Positions 27,812 through 38,884 are shown, counted from the first letter of the stretch. The stretch: 64,000 nucleotides of DNA from Aurantiochytrium sp. KH105 (GCA_003116975.1 BGKB01000006.1:372001-436000); one strand, 5' to 3'. Numbers and translations are program-made. Notes: generated from the sequence alone by a model not told the origin.

Positions 27812-28660
27812 GCGATAAAGATCAGACTGCCCGGAGTTGGACCGCGCCAGAACGTACACAACTCCAGATGAAACGAGTGCCTTATTCGAGCCTACTTATG
27901 TTTGGCCCCAATAGGTATAGTGACTCACTAGAAGAAGGAGATAGGGCACATACACCAATCGATCTTTACCGCATACAGTGCATCTCATCAAACTTGACGA
28001 ATTTTGACATTCTTTCACCTCCTTCGTCTCAAAAGTCAGAAACCTTGTCGACCTCTCCGGCAAGAGACCAAAACCCGAGAGACCCTTCTTTCCAAAAGGA
28101 AATGATTCTCGCCGATGCGTACGCATGACCTCATCTGTCACTTTACGTTCATTTTTAAAAATCGTGATTGCCATCCACGCGTGCAACTTCTAATGACCCA
28201 CCGCGTAAAGGCTCGCAATAGGCTAGGCCGAGATTTTGCCCAACTCCACGATTTCAGAAATAAAAATTTGATGTGAAGAGGGAGCGAGGTCGATGAGCTG
28301 CGCAAGCCCCATTTCGTCCCTAGAAAGAACCCCAATCAAGAATTACAATCACTTCATCTTGTCAGCTTTTCTTCTTACGTAAAAGACCGCCGTAGAACAA
28401 CCCAAACCAAAAAAGAAAAGAAAAAAATTAGAAATCCTAACCACCACCACGCTCTGTGCAAAACAGAAACCAAGGAACGGTAGCTGCTCCTGCGCATTTG
28501 CAGCGCGCACGCATTGCAGCGTCCCGCGCACGGGCGCCCAGCATTCCTACATCTCTCCGTCTGCCATTCTCTCTCGCGCACGCGCGCTTCCTGCCTTGCG
28601 CGCGCACGCAATCGTGCAACGCGTTCGGTTGAGCCGAAGAAGCCCGAGTCGGCAGACACA
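27812..28660. other. Spacer upstream of RFC2
   Basis: The sequence is 850 bases, AT-richer than average in 27900-28480. Two short minus-strand frames (27896-28186 and 28138-28335) lack domain character. No RNA gene is recognised. Confidence 0.4.
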
Positions 28661-29803
28661 ATGACGAGCTCAAGCAGCTCGAGCTCGTCAAAAGGAACGA
28701 GCAGCTTTTCTGCGATGGCGATGCGGCCTCCCGAAATGCCATGGGTGGAAAAGTACAGGCCGCGAAAGGTACGTGCTCTTTGGTAGCCACTTGACCTGCT
28801 TTAACTTGGTCAGGAGAAAAATTGGGAAAATCGTCGACTGACGCAAGAGAAATTGCTTGAACAATCAATCGTGTAGCTCCAAGACATTGTGGGCAACCAA
28901 GAAACGGTGAAGCGACTTGCAGTCATTGCAAAACAGGGCAACCTCCCAAACATTATCATTGCAGGCCCCCCTGGCACTGGCAAGACGACGAGTATTCTTG
29001 CGCTCGCGCACGAGATGCTCGGACCTGCGTACAAAGAGGCGGTGCTGGAACTGAATGCATCGGACGACCGTGGCATCAATGTGGTGCGCAACAAAATTAA
29101 ATCCTTTGCACAAAAGAAAGTGACGCTGCCGCGAGGTGCTCATAAAATCATCATTCTCGATGAGGCCGACAGCATGACTTCGGCAGCACAGCAAGCGCTG
29201 CGTCGCACCATGGAACTTTATGCGAGCACGACGCGATTTGCCCTCGCTTGCAACACTTCTTCCAAGATCATCGAGCCTATCCAGAGTCGCTGTGCCATTC
29301 TGCGCTATTCGCGTCTCAGTGACGTTGACATTCTTGAGCGCATCAAGTATGTCTGTGCGCAAGAGCAAATTGCCACCACAGAAAAGGGTTTCGAAGCCAT
29401 CATCTTTACTGCCGAGGGTGACATGCGTAACGCTCTGAACAACCTGCAGTCAACGCATGCAGGCTTTGGCACACTCTCGGACACCAATGTCTTTCGTGTT
29501 TGTGATCAGCCTCATCCCGGCGTGGTCACTGGCATTTTGCAGGATTGCATCAAAGGCGACGTGGACAATGCCACGGAGAAACTAGACTCTCTTTACCAGC
29601 ATGGCTATGCCGCCGCCGATCTCATCAACACCTTTTTCAAGGTCTGCAAGGCCCAGAGTATGCCCGAGCCCCTCAAGCTCAGCTTCATTCGCGAGATTGG
29701 TATAACTCACATGCGTGTGTTGGAAGGCATGCAATCCAATCTTCAGCTTTCGGGTCTACTTGCTCGGCTCTGTGCTCTGGCATCACCCAGTGAGAAAAAG
29801 TAG
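28661..29803 (+). CDS. RFC2: Replication factor C subunit 2 (clamp loader), two exons, 344 aa
   Basis: RFC loads the PCNA sliding clamp onto primed DNA. Exon 1 is 28661-28768 and encodes a Ser-rich leader and [13 protein letters not shown] 108-base GT...AG intron (28769-28876, donor GTACGT) follows in phase 0. Exon 2, 28877-29803, starts LQDIVGN. The joined protein has the RFC box [10 protein letters not shown], Walker A GPPGTGKT, Walker [11 protein letters not shown], the SRC motif in QSRCAILRY, and [12 protein letters not shown]. Motif spelling matches the RFC2/Rfc4 subunit best among the small subunits. The gene converges on APC11. The length is close to the usual 340-355 residues. Confidence 0.97.
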
Positions 29804-30357
29804 ATGTTACATTCCATTCTTTTGACCTTACGAGCCTGCCTATTACGAAAAAGTTTAAGCGTGCTTCGCTGGACCTTGTCAGACCACAGCCCTGACGCCC
29901 TTCTCCGTCTAACAACTGTCGGTCGATCTGCTTTTTTGCGTATGCATCGCACGAACGCGCATTCCTTTGACGAAAAGTAAAGACGTGAGCTTTTGTGTGT
30001 CCGCAGTCGTCGTTTGTTTTTAGAAAAAGAAAACCAACGCTGGCTGGAACCCCCGAACCTGTAAAGGCGATTCTTGAACAAATGATTGCATCAAGAAAGA
30101 GTGTCATTGAAGACCTTAAACTTGCTCTCTTTGTCTTTCTTTTTGTTCGCTTTCTTTTGGGGGGGAAGGGGGAAGGGGGGGGAGGAAGCAAAGACCCGTA
30201 TTGCATGGAGTCTTACTCAATGCATTTCGACGATAAATTGTACATTGCGATCTTCTTTGCAATGCCCGAACACTCCGTCAAATGGCGCAATATGTACTTG
30301 CATTCACCCGCAGATCGTAGTCGCGGGCAGCTTCCCGTGACCCTCTTGGATGCTTTT
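29804..30357. other. Convergent 3' spacer between RFC2 and APC11
   Basis: This region has a poly-G tract near 30161-30185 and otherwise no feature. It holds the 3' ends of two convergent genes. A plus-strand frame across it (29995 onward) is antisense to APC11. Confidence 0.5.
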
Positions 30358-30859
30358 TCAATTGCGGAAAACCCAATCTGCGCGACACATGGGGCACTGC
30401 TGCCGTGCGTTTTGCTGCGACTCAATCCACTTTACGATGCAATGCATGTGAAACGCGTGGTTGCACTCACCCCACACAGGCGGGCACTCATCCCCTGGCA
30501 CGTTACAGTCCGGGCAACATGCGTCAAAGGGCATTCTGCGTTCGAAATGCCATACAAAGAGCCCAGCGTGTTAGTTTGTCCATCCATTGAGAAGAGTTCC
30601 GAGCCGAGTTCATTCCCAGCTCTTCAAGAGTGCGCAGACAAGTTCCAAGCAATTTGTTCCGTTCAGAATTCATCTGCGGTAGAATTGTCATCCATAGGTC
30701 ATGACGCCTAGCTACGCGGCGCTCCTTCGAGATGTTTGACAGCAAAGCCCGTCCTTCGTTTGTTCGTGCGTCCACGTACCTGCAAATACCACAGACATCG
30801 TCATCCACGTTCCACTTCCAGTTGGCCACGGCCTGCCACTTTTTCACACGAACACGCAT
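30358..30859 (-). CDS. ANAPC11: Anaphase-promoting complex RING subunit APC11, two exons, 85 aa
   Basis: APC11 is the RING-H2 catalytic subunit of the APC/C, which recruits E2 enzymes to ubiquitinate cyclins and securin. Exon 1 is 30780-30859 (minus strand) and encodes MRVRVKKWQAVANWKW...CGIC plus two bases of an Arg codon. The intron is 30536-30779 (244 bases, GTACGT...GCAG). Exon 2 is 30535-30358 and encodes MPFDACCPDC, then GDECPPVWGECNHAFHMHC, KWIESQQ and QQCPMCRADWVF before TGA. All RING-H2 ligands are present. The length of 85 residues equals the family norm. Neither exon alone gives a long frame, so this gene is easily missed. Confidence 0.96.
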
Positions 30860-31315
30860 CGCGGCACGTCGCTGCGGCCGGTCGGCAGGCCCGCCCGCCC
30901 GCCCGCCCGCCCTCGCGATCCGTTCGTCTGTGGGCTCGCACGTTGCCTGATTGTCTTGTCTGCCGCTGCTCAGGCTGCAAATGACTGACTGATCAATCGA
31001 AAAACCGTCGCTTCGAGCAGACCCCTTGTGGCGTCTATTCTTCACTTGGGGCGAATGCATTCTTCACTTCGCAGAAAGCGTTACAAGGCGACCGTGCTTC
31101 TCGAGTCACTTTTCCCTTCTTGGCGCGCGCAGACGGCGCGAGAACGCGGTCCAGCAAAACGCTGTCGCGAACCAACTCTGATCGGAGAAAGGGTATACCG
31201 GGTTCACACACGAAGCGGTGCAAAGGGCGCCGGTATCCGCGCGCGTGTTCCCGCTCACGCTAGCCAGAGATTTCGCGTGGGTCTCGCTCGAGGGTCAAGG
31301 AAGCGCGTGAAAAGG
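30860..31315. other. Divergent promoter region APC11/KIFBP
   Basis: About 456 bases separate the two divergent starts. A CCCG tandem run (30889-30912) lies near the APC11 side. Some of it is open in the KIFBP frame, with an ATG at 31055, so the KIFBP start could be further left. Confidence 0.45.
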
Positions 31316-33301
31316 ATGGAGCCCGACGGCGTTGAAGTGCCGCCAACGTCCGACAACAAGACCCCCGACGCCAGCGAGCTCGAGACAGAGCACAAGGATC
31401 AGAACGATTGCACAGAAGAGGAGGACAGGCTTCTCAGTAGCTGTTCAGATGTGTTTCAAAAGGCGGTTCGCGATGCCGATCAGGCAGAGTGCGAGCCCAG
31501 TCCGGCGACCGAGCCATACAAGGCCAAGTATGCGGCCCGTAAAGTTCTAGAAAACGCACGCGAAACGCTCTCGAAAAGCCAGGGCAAGAAAGACGCTGCA
31601 TCGAGAGAGGAGTCAGCGAATGCGTCGTTAAATGACTCGGACAAAACGCGCCTCGAATTGGCCATGCTTGACATTCGCATTGGCGTCAATTTGTATCTGA
31701 CTGAAGAAAACACCGATGGCGAGCGTAGCATGCGCAAAGGCGCCGAGGCCATCGAGGGCCCCGAAGCATGGAACGCCCTTGTTGCCATCTTTGACAAACA
31801 AGACCAGGATCCCGCTCCCGCAAATCAGGAAGCTTGTAACGAAGAATCAGAAATTGCAAGATGTGAATGCAAGGTTCGCGACGGCCTCGCGGACGTCGCC
31901 ATCCAACATCTTGTGAGCGGCTACAACTTTCTCGGTGTTCTGTGGTCACATCGTGCAGACGGTGATAGACGTGCAAGGCGTTTTCTCCGCCGTGCCCGCG
32001 CCATTTGCGAGGCACGCTTTGGCTCAGATGCACGTCTTCAAGAATACACGAGCACGCTCTTCTTCCTTGCACAAGTAGAAGCGGCAGCGGGAAATGCCGG
32101 CGCGTCGGCCGAACTCTGCGGTAAGACTCTCCACCGTCAGCACATCTTGAGACATTCGTACGAACCCTTCTCGTGGATCACCAACGCCTTTGGTCTTGCC
32201 TCTTACTTTCTCCAGCGCGGCCAAACGCGAATTGCTGCGCACTGCGTCTGCGCTGCAGGACGTGCTCTGGATGATCTCGATGATAGTAAACAGAGTGGTG
32301 AGCAATTCGAACAGGTCCGAGCGGACCTTTTACAGGCCAAAGGAAACATGTACGCCCAGGTGCTTCGAATTGCATCTGCAGTACGCGACGCTCGCGAGGA
32401 GAACGAGCCAGTGGAAGCCTATCTGCCGGACGCATGGGCCAGCATCGACGAGCAAACTTGTTTTGTCCCAAGTAAATCGCTCGACAAACGTGAAAACGAG
32501 GATATTTGCGTGCCTGCAGCACAGGAAGTGGCCACTTTCGAGGCTGCGCGCGAGCTGTTTAACGTGGCCAACACGTGCTTTGTGCAGGCCAAACGCTTTT
32601 ACGTACTCGACGGCTACGTCACTGCGCATCTTGGGATCCTTCAATCGCAGAGCGGCCTGTACAAGGATCTTGCGGCCTTTGAGACCGACCCAAAGCGCCT
32701 CGTGGCCATGCATGGTCGGCGAGAAAAGCTTCTTGCCGACCTTCTCGATGATCTCAACCCCGAAGTTTACCTAAAGGAGCACCAGGAGATTGCCTTTGAG
32801 CTTGGTAGCATTGCCCATCTTGCACTGAACTCGCAGCTGACATTGGCGCGCGCATCAGCCAAGGTTCAATCCGATGCGTGGATGCTCTCTCTCCAACCTG
32901 CCATGATCAAAAGGGTCAATCAGTGGGCGATGAAGATGGTTCGCTACTATGGCCATTTTTGCAAAATGTTTGAACAAGCCGAAGCCAAGGACAAGGCAAG
33001 CTCGAATGATGAAGAAACGGGCGAGGAGTACACGCTTCCATACCTCAGCGCGCACTTTTGGACCATGCACGCCTTCAAGTCAATGATTCCCCCTGACCCT
33101 CGCTCGGTCCCGGCACGCGTGCTCTTTCTCCAGGAGCAGGTCAAGTATGCCAACCTTACGAGCAAGCTTGCCTCTGAGCGTCTTGCAGCCGACTCGCAGG
33201 CCTTCCAGACGGAGAGGCAAATCTGCAAGGATATCGCGGAGCTCGTACCACAGCAAATCGACCATCTTCAGAATATGAACGGGGGGGCTCTCGCTTTCTG
33301 A
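31316..33301 (+). CDS. KIFBP: KIF-binding protein homologue, 661 aa
   Basis: KIFBP binds kinesin motor domains and keeps them off microtubules. The best match is the central block (about residues 240-330): YTSTLFFLAQVEAAAGNAGA...CGKTLHRQ, then SWITNAFGLASYFLQRGQTRIAAHCVCAA, which parallels the metazoan TLFYLAQVY...LKRQ...SQFY...ARHCLSAA block. The protein is all-helical with TPR-like pairs and ends near VPARVLFLQEQVKYANLTSKL. It is close to the human length (621). An acidic, Glu/Asp-rich segment fills residues 1-60. The ATG at 31316 begins MEPDGVEVPP; the open frame extends upstream but translation there is Arg-rich. Confidence 0.72.
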   Translation: MEPDGVEVPPTSDNKTPDASELETEHKDQNDCTEEEDRLLSSCSDVFQKAVRDADQAECEPSPATEPYKAKYAARKVLENARETLSKSQGKKDAASREESANASLNDSDKTRLELAMLDIRIGVNLYLTEENTDGERSMRKGAEAIEGPEAWNALVAIFDKQDQDPAPANQEACNEESEIARCECKVRDGLADVAIQHLVSGYNFLGVLWSHRADGDRRARRFLRRARAICEARFGSDARLQEYTSTLFFLAQVEAAAGNAGASAELCGKTLHRQHILRHSYEPFSWITNAFGLASYFLQRGQTRIAAHCVCAAGRALDDLDDSKQSGEQFEQVRADLLQAKGNMYAQVLRIASAVRDAREENEPVEAYLPDAWASIDEQTCFVPSKSLDKRENEDICVPAAQEVATFEAARELFNVANTCFVQAKRFYVLDGYVTAHLGILQSQSGLYKDLAAFETDPKRLVAMHGRREKLLADLLDDLNPEVYLKEHQEIAFELGSIAHLALNSQLTLARASAKVQSDAWMLSLQPAMIKRVNQWAMKMVRYYGHFCKMFEQAEAKDKASSNDEETGEEYTLPYLSAHFWTMHAFKSMIPPDPRSVPARVLFLQEQVKYANLTSKLASERLAADSQAFQTERQICKDIAELVPQQIDHLQNMNGGALAF

Positions 33302-33418
33302 ACATCGACACGAAGGACGAGGTCTACAGGATACATCGTCGTCACGTTTCTTTTCTTTCTTTCTTTTTTTTCTTGAAAAAGCACAGGACTCCTATTATAA
33401 AAATCTTTTGGGCTTGTT

Positions 33419-34084
33419 TCACTTTGGATGTTTTTTGCTCGATACGCTGCTCGTCTTGCTACCCGTGCTTCGCAGGGATCGCGCCGAAGGCGCTGCGGAA
33501 GAAGACAGCACCTCATTTTCCTGAAGTTCCTCTTCGAGCGCCTCGAGTTGGGCCTCCAACCGGCGTTTTCGTGCAAGCAAAGAGTCCACGCGACGTGTTG
33601 AATCTGTTCGCCCCGTGAAAAGTACGGAACTACGGCCCGTCGAGATCGCGTCCGACCAGCCGCTGTCGCTGTGGCAGTCGCAGCTGCAAAAGCTCGAGCA
33701 TTCAGACGAAATGATGCTACTCCGGCAGGATCCTGATCTTCGCGACGACATGCCGGATCTTGCTGTCGAGTATCGGCTCGAGTGACTGCAGCCACAGCTG
33801 CATGTTGAGCATGATCCCCGTGCAGAAGATCTCGCACTTCCTCGTGCGGAGGGGCCCTGGAATTTCCGTGACGAAATCATGTTGCTTCTTCCCGACGATC
33901 GAGAGCTTTCGCCATCGTTCCAGTCAAGCATGCGATTTCTCTTGGGTCGCACTTGTCCATAGCGCTCTACCTCTTCGCGAAGCGCGTCTTCAGCACGAAA
34001 GGCTTTCTGTAGAAACTGCGTTTGCTGCCAGTCATGTGTCACGTGACCATCTTTGTACAGGTGCGCTGACATTTCGTTGGGCAT
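33419..34084 (-). CDS. Ser/Cys-rich protein with C-terminal coiled coil, 221 aa
   Basis: The N-terminus (MPNEMSAHLYKDGHVTHDWQ, then FLQKAFRAEDALREEVERYG) looks ordered. The middle is rich in Ser and Arg with two cysteine clusters, CSTCSCGCS (about 91-99) and CSSFCSCDCHS (about 128-138). The C-terminus has a heptad-like helix, ARKRRLEAQLEALEEELQE (about 171-189), and ends in Ser/Lys-rich sequence. The cysteine clusters could bind metal or be palmitoylated. It starts with ATG at 34084-34082. The neighbouring ciliary-type coiled-coil gene suggests, without proving, a cytoskeletal role. No family recognised. Confidence 0.6.
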   Translation of the reverse strand: MPNEMSAHLYKDGHVTHDWQQTQFLQKAFRAEDALREEVERYGQVRPKRNRMLDWNDGESSRSSGRSNMISSRKFQGPSARGSARSSARGSCSTCSCGCSHSSRYSTARSGMSSRRSGSCRSSIISSECSSFCSCDCHSDSGWSDAISTGRSSVLFTGRTDSTRRVDSLLARKRRLEAQLEALEEELQENEVLSSSAAPSARSLRSTGSKTSSVSSKKHPK

Positions 34085-34718
34085 CTTGCTCGAATTGAAG
34101 GGTTTGCCCCCCGCGTTTCTCTTTTTACAGCACTACAAGCAGTTTACTCTGGCACGTACTTCGTGCGCGAGCGCGCAAGCGTGCGCGTTTGTGCGAACGA
34201 GCAAACAAGAGCAGTGCCGCCTTAGCCCGCTTCCTGTCTCACCGAGATGATCAAAAAAAGGAGATCTCAGAATGCACTTTTGCAGCGGGTCATTCATTCA
34301 CGGTCGCCCTCTTCTTCCCCCCAAAACACCCGCCCCGCGCGGGGAGAGTTCTACGGGCCTGCAAGGTGTGCGCGTAGAAACAAAACTTGAAGGGAACTCG
34401 TGATGAGTAAAACGAAAAAAATGGAAAACAAAGGAAAACATTCGTCAATTTTTCTATAGTTGGCTCGCTGGAATGCAGCGCAGCGCCTTGATGGGGCTGC
34501 GCCTTCGACGCAACTGGCGGAGTCACAGGAAAGCAAATAGACTCACGTGGCTCAGACGACTCGGGCTCAGGCCGCAAGCTAAGGATCCAGATCGAAGTTC
34601 AAGTCGCGGCAGCTCAGAGCTCTCAGCGTCCACAGACCGAGTCGGAGTCATTGTCGCTGGTGCCCCCCGTAACGCCTCTTTGTGCACAACCCATTTTTCA
34701 CTAAAAGGGGCCAGAGCG
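34085..34718. other. Spacer between two minus-strand genes
   Basis: The region is 634 bases. Two short overlapping minus-strand frames (34290-34577 and 34523-34864) have moderate Ser/Pro/Glu content. They could be trailing exons of the large coiled-coil gene, but no splice pair was convincing. Otherwise it appears to be UTR. Confidence 0.35.
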
Positions 34719-37700
34719 CTAGAGACGGAAAGAACTCGGAATCGTGCGCGGAGACGAGGCCTTGGCTGCGCGTTGACGCTCTGCAGCGGTAAGCACGGAC
34801 GCCGGTAATAGCGCAACCTTGGAGGCGCCGCCCGCGCGCGATCCGAGTGAGCGCATTGATCCATTTTCCCGCCATGATCCCCGCGCCTTGGCGGCCAACT
34901 CGGTCAGCGTTTTTGCTTGCGAGTCCTGCTTCACGAGGTGCGAGGACAGCAATTTAATTTCCTCGCGCGTGAAACAAGGCTTCTTGATGTCCGAGCGTAT
35001 CACGTCCTTGTACAAGTCCTTTGCGGGAATCGCTTCCGGTCGCGCAAACTCTGTGCGCCTTGCCCCAAGCAAGTTGAACAAGACGCGATTGTGATTGAGC
35101 GTCTCATCAAAGACTTCCTGCGGCGCCTCCTTTTCGCCGGAATTTAAACGTCGCCGCATGCTTCGCGTTGTGGACCGTGCGATCTCCTCGGCCCCCGTTG
35201 GTGGATTATTGCGAAGGAAACCAAAGCAGGATTTCGCTTCTGCGATATCCTCGAGATCATCAATGGTTTCGATTGTATCAGCGAGAGCATCGTCCTTGTC
35301 GTGCAGTTTGTCCGCGTTACTGGAAGTTTTTGCGGCGACGGCGCTGCCACCAGCACCGTTGCTACTTTTCTTGCCGCGCAAGCTCTCGTCCGAGTCTTGC
35401 TTGGTCTTGCCGATCCCGGCGTTCTCCAAAGCCGTAACTTTGCCTTGTGTTTCCACCATATTTTTCAGCATAGAGTTGAGTGTCTGTTCCCGCTCGTGAT
35501 CCTTGCCCTGATGAGGAGGTCCTGCGATGGCTAACTTGCTCGCACTTGTCGAAAACGAAGAGTCGGGTGTGATCCAAGAGCCCCGCCGTGACCACACTCT
35601 AATATTTCTCGTACGCAGGTCCTCACCTGTCGGCCCTGCGCTCGTCGCGGCTACCCCTCTGCCAGAGGGCTTTGTATTGCCGACGGATTTGCTCGCACCA
35701 AGCGCGGCAATGTTATTGTGTAGTATCGAGTTGAGAGAGCGCTCCACCTGCTGCAAGGTCTGCAGCTCGGTTGGCGACGCAGCGCGAAGCATCGCCCGAC
35801 TTGCTTGTCCAGGGGACGCCGCCGAGGCAGGCGACGTGGGCGACGCAACCGAAGCGTACTCAAAGACCCATTGCTGTGCTTGCACCGACACTTGCGACAC
35901 ATTGGAGAGCTTTCTTCGCATACGCGCGCGCGATGGGGGAAAGGCATCATCTGCTGCGGCGTTCTCGAGTGAACCACGTGCGCCCGGAGCATGGTTCAAG
36001 ATATACACAAGCCTGCTCAATAGGTCGCCAAGCATCATTTTAGCGAGTCGGGCGTATTGATTTGCAAAGGAACCCGACGAAAATGAATCAGCTTCAAGGA
36101 CCCGCTGCAGTTCCGGGGGAACATTTGCGTTCAGTCCTCTTGCCAGCGTCCGGGTGCCCTCTACAAGCGCGACGATGAGGCGGTAGGAGGTCCGAAAGGT
36201 TTCTCTCTGGTGGCGCAGTCGGGCGCCACTTTCCGTAACCTGGCCTTCGAGCAGCCCGAGGTCCGCCACGTCCTGTCCCGAGGACTCTACGCCATATTCT
36301 CGAGCATGCAAAAGCTGGGCTGTGGACTGCTCGAGGCGCTGCTCGAGCAATTTGCGGCGTTCCGTTGCTTCGACGAGATCTTTTTCCAGCTGTGTCCGTT
36401 TCGATTCTTGCGAGAAAAACCGGTCCACGACGGTGTTCACGTCCCAGATGCCAGTCGTTTTTTGAATCTTACGGACAGTCTTTTCGTATCGTGAGAGACT
36501 GCACGACATGTTGGCTAGAACAGACTCCGTCACCGTCTTACGCTTAGAGTTGGCAATCGATGCTTTTTTCAGCCGACGTTCTTGCCTTTTACTCACGCCT
36601 TGTGCTTGCATAGTAATCTCCTTGCGTCTCAGAGCCGTGTCGATCTGTAATATACGTAGTTGTTTGAGATCCGAAAGAATGCGGGCTCGCTCCGCGAACT
36701 TGTTCTTCACTTCAGCCCGAAAATCTTCCAACTTGGTCAACAAGTCGCTCTTGCTTGCGTCCAGTACCTCCGACTCCTGCTGAACCTGAGCGAGCTTGAC
36801 TTGAAGTTCATGAACCTCGTGCGCAGTCGACTTTGACTCTAGAGATTTCTGCAGACCTTCTGCCTTTTGCTTGGCTACGTTCCGCGCATCTTGAGCTCGC
36901 ATTACCATGCGTTGCAGCTGGCGATGCCGGAAGCGGGACGCGCTTTGCCCCTCTCGCACGTTTGCCACTTTCTCTGCAAGCTCGTTTGAGGTGGTCTCGA
37001 GTTGAAGCAAATCTGCGTCACACTTTTCCATGTGTTCTGCCTCGCGAGAGAGAAGCAAGCTTGCATTGTCGAGCTCATCGCTGCGTTTGCGTGTCACTTC
37101 TTCGAGAAGTGCGAGCGACCTTGCAAAGTCGGCGTTTTCTTGAACAAGACGCTCGATCTCCTCTGTGAGCGACGAATGATGCATGTGTGCTAGCTGTACC
37201 TCAACACGCGAAACGGACGAGTTGCTGCGTTGGCCAACAATTGCGCTAAATTTTCGGCTTCCACCCATTTTGAAGGATGCCATTCGTGGTCGCACTGGAC
37301 CTTCTCTGTCCCCAGAAGACCGTCGCGCGTCTCCGTCAGCAAATGATAGCTGTCGTGAATTTCGATTATGAGGAAGAAAGCTGGAATGTTTTCCCTGAAG
37401 GACTCCAGAACCGGCCCTCTGCGATGCAGAACTCCTACTCAGAGCACGTTCCTTGCTCTCGGTGCCATTGCGCGGACGTCTGCCAAGGGAAGACTGCGCA
37501 GGGCGAATAAGGTTATATTTCTCTTTGGAACTTGGCGACGAAGGCGATCGAGCTTGGTTTGCCCGCGCTCGCGGAGAGGATTTCTTTGCGATTTTCGAGG
37601 TTGTCGGAATAACAATACTTGGCAAGCCGCTGTAGGTGCTGCTCATCATACTTCGTGAAGCCAGCATGTCCTGAGCGCTTGCCCCGGGCAGACTTGGTCC

Positions 37701-38021
37701 TTTTGACTTGAACAAAAAGGAGCTTGCCTCTTCGATGGAGTGCTTAAAGACTTTTCCCTTTACGCCTTTAGCCTCGCAATCGTCAAGAAGGCCTGCAAGA
37801 TGTCCATCTTCGTCTTCACGTCCTGATCCACTCTCGATAAGACTCAGGTCTCCGATTTCACTTGCCTTCTCACGAGCTTGTCGCTGTGCTTTACGAAGTT
37901 GGCGAGCTTCACGCTTTCCATATGCACGAAGTGCTTTAGTTACGCCTGCGCGAATCGTGAGCGACGCGTCACCTGGCTTGGTGTGGCTTCGAGCCGTAGC
38001 CATCCTCGTGGCCTGCGTCAT
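34719..38021 (-). CDS. Outer-dynein-arm docking-type coiled-coil protein, 1100 aa
   Basis: The middle third (about residues 279-640) is a long coiled coil starting MHHSSLTEEIERLVQENADF. It contains KIQKTTGIWDVNTVVDRFF (about 519-537) followed by SQESKRTQLEKDL, which parallels the IxxATGxxDxxEVxxxFLxQ block of CCDC114/CCDC63/CCDC151 (ODAD1/ODAD3). Those proteins anchor outer dynein arms on axonemal doublet microtubules. The N-terminal 270 residues and the C-terminal 400 are Ser/Arg/Ala-rich and likely disordered. The protein is about twice the length of animal ODAD1/3, so the assignment rests on the coil. Start is the ATG at 38021; a second in-frame ATG is at 38003. Confidence 0.68.
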   Translation of the reverse strand: MTQATRMATARSHTKPGDASLTIRAGVTKALRAYGKREARQLRKAQRQAREKASEIGDLSLIESGSGREDEDGHLAGLLDDCEAKGVKGKVFKHSIEEASSFLFKSKGPSLPGASAQDMLASRSMMSSTYSGLPSIVIPTTSKIAKKSSPRARANQARSPSSPSSKEKYNLIRPAQSSLGRRPRNGTESKERALSRSSASQRAGSGVLQGKHSSFLPHNRNSRQLSFADGDARRSSGDREGPVRPRMASFKMGGSRKFSAIVGQRSNSSVSRVEVQLAHMHHSSLTEEIERLVQENADFARSLALLEEVTRKRSDELDNASLLLSREAEHMEKCDADLLQLETTSNELAEKVANVREGQSASRFRHRQLQRMVMRAQDARNVAKQKAEGLQKSLESKSTAHEVHELQVKLAQVQQESEVLDASKSDLLTKLEDFRAEVKNKFAERARILSDLKQLRILQIDTALRRKEITMQAQGVSKRQERRLKKASIANSKRKTVTESVLANMSCSLSRYEKTVRKIQKTTGIWDVNTVVDRFFSQESKRTQLEKDLVEATERRKLLEQRLEQSTAQLLHAREYGVESSGQDVADLGLLEGQVTESGARLRHQRETFRTSYRLIVALVEGTRTLARGLNANVPPELQRVLEADSFSSGSFANQYARLAKMMLGDLLSRLVYILNHAPGARGSLENAAADDAFPPSRARMRRKLSNVSQVSVQAQQWVFEYASVASPTSPASAASPGQASRAMLRAASPTELQTLQQVERSLNSILHNNIAALGASKSVGNTKPSGRGVAATSAGPTGEDLRTRNIRVWSRRGSWITPDSSFSTSASKLAIAGPPHQGKDHEREQTLNSMLKNMVETQGKVTALENAGIGKTKQDSDESLRGKKSSNGAGGSAVAAKTSSNADKLHDKDDALADTIETIDDLEDIAEAKSCFGFLRNNPPTGAEEIARSTTRSMRRRLNSGEKEAPQEVFDETLNHNRVLFNLLGARRTEFARPEAIPAKDLYKDVIRSDIKKPCFTREEIKLLSSHLVKQDSQAKTLTELAAKARGSWRENGSMRSLGSRAGGASKVALLPASVLTAAERQRAAKASSPRTIPSSFRL

Positions 38022-38884
38022 CCCCACCCCCCAGCCCCCCTCCCCTCCGGCTCGGCTACGCGCCGGCCTCCGATACGTCCATAAACCAATCGATCGATCG
38101 ATTCGTCGATCGATCGATTGATTGATCAATCCTCTGCGACGAAATTCTGCCCCTTTATCTCCGTTACGCACGCAAGCACACAAGCACGCACGCAATACCT
38201 CTGTCCTTTTCTTCCCTTCTTTCCCTGCTTTTCTTTCTTGCCAGCCGACACCTTTGTCCGAAGTCCTTTCTCCAAAAGGCAAAAATGAAGAAATTATAAC
38301 GTCATCTCACCACGGCAGCAAGGCTCTTTCTTTCCCCCCTCCTCCCTCGCTCACGAGAGAATCGGGCAGGCAGATGTTCTTTTATAGCTGCTGCACGAAT
38401 CGATCCGCCGCCGATCGGATCGGTGCACACCGTTTGAGAGCGCGTCACATTTCACAAGTTTGCTAACAAGAAATCTCATTCTTGGATGATGTGCGAATAA
38501 TACATTTACATGACATGGGATCCGTTGCAGAAGCAGGGCGAAAGTAAAGGACAGACAGCTTTGAGGGCGAGCGACACTGGCCCAGGCCAAGCACGGCTCG
38601 CATCCCGTCCGCCGTTGCAGAGACCGTGGCGGAGAGGTCAGCTAGCAGGATCAGTAGCTGCTGCTGCTGCAGCAGCGGCAATTGAGGCGAGCGAGCGGAA
38701 GGAAGAACCCGAGCTCGGGCTCTTACTAAGTAGAGAACAGAGGTAGAGACGGAAAGCGCACGCTTGCACGCACGCAAGCGCGCGTCAAGGGGGGCGACGC
38801 GAGCAGGCGCGCGCCGAGCGTCAGGTAGTCGAGCAGCGTCGTGCAGACCAGATCAGTGCTAAATTGCGCAGAGCAGTACAAAGC
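38022..38884. other. Divergent spacer with GATC tract
   Basis: 863 bases lie between two divergent coiled-coil-type genes. It includes a CGAT/GATC tract (38088-38130), a C/T-rich block (38020-38046) and a CTGCTG run near 38660-38677. No genes are seen. Confidence 0.45.
38088..38130. repeat. GATC/CGAT tandem tract
   Basis: Tandem CGAT units decaying to TGAT, adjacent to the start region of the ODAD-like gene. The tract is self-complementary and could extrude a hairpin. Confidence 0.8.

Noticed and set aside
29995..30711. 238-residue plus-strand frame
   Set aside because: It is antisense to APC11, whose RING residues are unmistakable.
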